Positions 51,148-51,339 of a stretch of DNA of 51,339 bases are shown one piece after another. Position 1 is the stretch's first letter; each line of letters begins with the position of its first letter. Under the pieces are notes generated by a model, which ran no database searches, was not told the DNA's origin, and saw nothing but the letters and a program-made list of their open reading frames with translations. The position numbers and the translations under genes were made by a program. This stretch comes from Alphaproteobacteria bacterium (lineage in GTDB: Bacteria > Pseudomonadota > Alphaproteobacteria > Rhizobiales > JAKIUO01): assembly GCA_024279115.1 (NCBI GenBank), contig JAJRRW010000141.1, positions 1 to 51,339 on the forward strand, read 5' to 3'.

Positions 51148-51339
51148 CTAGCCTATAATGGCGATATTGTCGATAAGCCTTGTGTGCCCAAGCATGGCAG
51201 CGATCAATAGTCGCGCCGGTTTGCCGTGCCATTGCTCCATCGGGGCGAGCGTATCGGCATCTCGCAACTCAAAATAATCCAGTTTAAAGCCTTTTTCGGC
51301 GAGCAAGCTCGAAGATTGTAGCGCGGCTTTATCCATGGA
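51148..51339 (-). CDS. panC: Pantothenate synthetase C-terminus, 5' part outside window
   Basis: [43 protein letters not shown]. Confidence 0.85.
   Translation of the reverse strand, partial: SMDKAALQSSSLLAEKGFKLDYFELRDADTLAPMEQWHGKPARLLIAAMLGHTRLIDNIAIIG

Overview
This 51.3 kb window looks alphaproteobacterial. Gene families and order (aroQ-accB-accC-aat, NDUFA12, sfsA, purB, carB) suggest a Hyphomicrobiales-like genome, but taxonomy is inferred only. The left ~27 kb is an accessory block in two parts. (1) A molybdenum/tungsten cofactor and tungsten-enzyme island: moaA (cut by the left edge), fdhD, mobA, mobB, DUF3306/DUF3305, a multi-cluster 4Fe-4S protein, a DUF4444 biotin/lipoate-ligase-like protein, DUF6494, a tungstate ABC transporter (tupB-tupC-[DUF1244]-tupA), two moeA paralogs, an unassigned 97-aa gene ending in Gly-Gly-Gly, a MoaD/ThiS-like protein, and an AorABC-like tungsten aldehyde oxidoreductase module (ferredoxin, AOR, FAD subunit). 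(2) A complete nosRZDFYLX nitrous-oxide reductase cluster preceded by a perfect FNR/DNR-type palindrome. The right ~24 kb is housekeeping: tRNA-Lys, purB, RND transporter, carB, greA, rpmE, sfsA, aminotransferase, M48 protease, DsbA, DUF2155, aat, accC, accB, aroQ, NDUFA12, ABC exporter, TlpA-like, a MotB/MotA-like pair, inositol monophosphatase, and panC (cut by the right edge). Most notable: the two-gene antisense pair (97-aa GGG-ending unknown plus MoaD-like GG protein) inside the AOR locus; the merging of DUF3305/3306/Fe-S/DUF4444/DUF6494 genes with tungstate uptake and AOR without a formate dehydrogenase in view; three single-base A/T-run contractions that break tupC, moeA-1 and nosF; and several uncharacterised palindromes at promoter positions. 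No CRISPR array, prophage, rRNA or intact insertion sequence was recognised.
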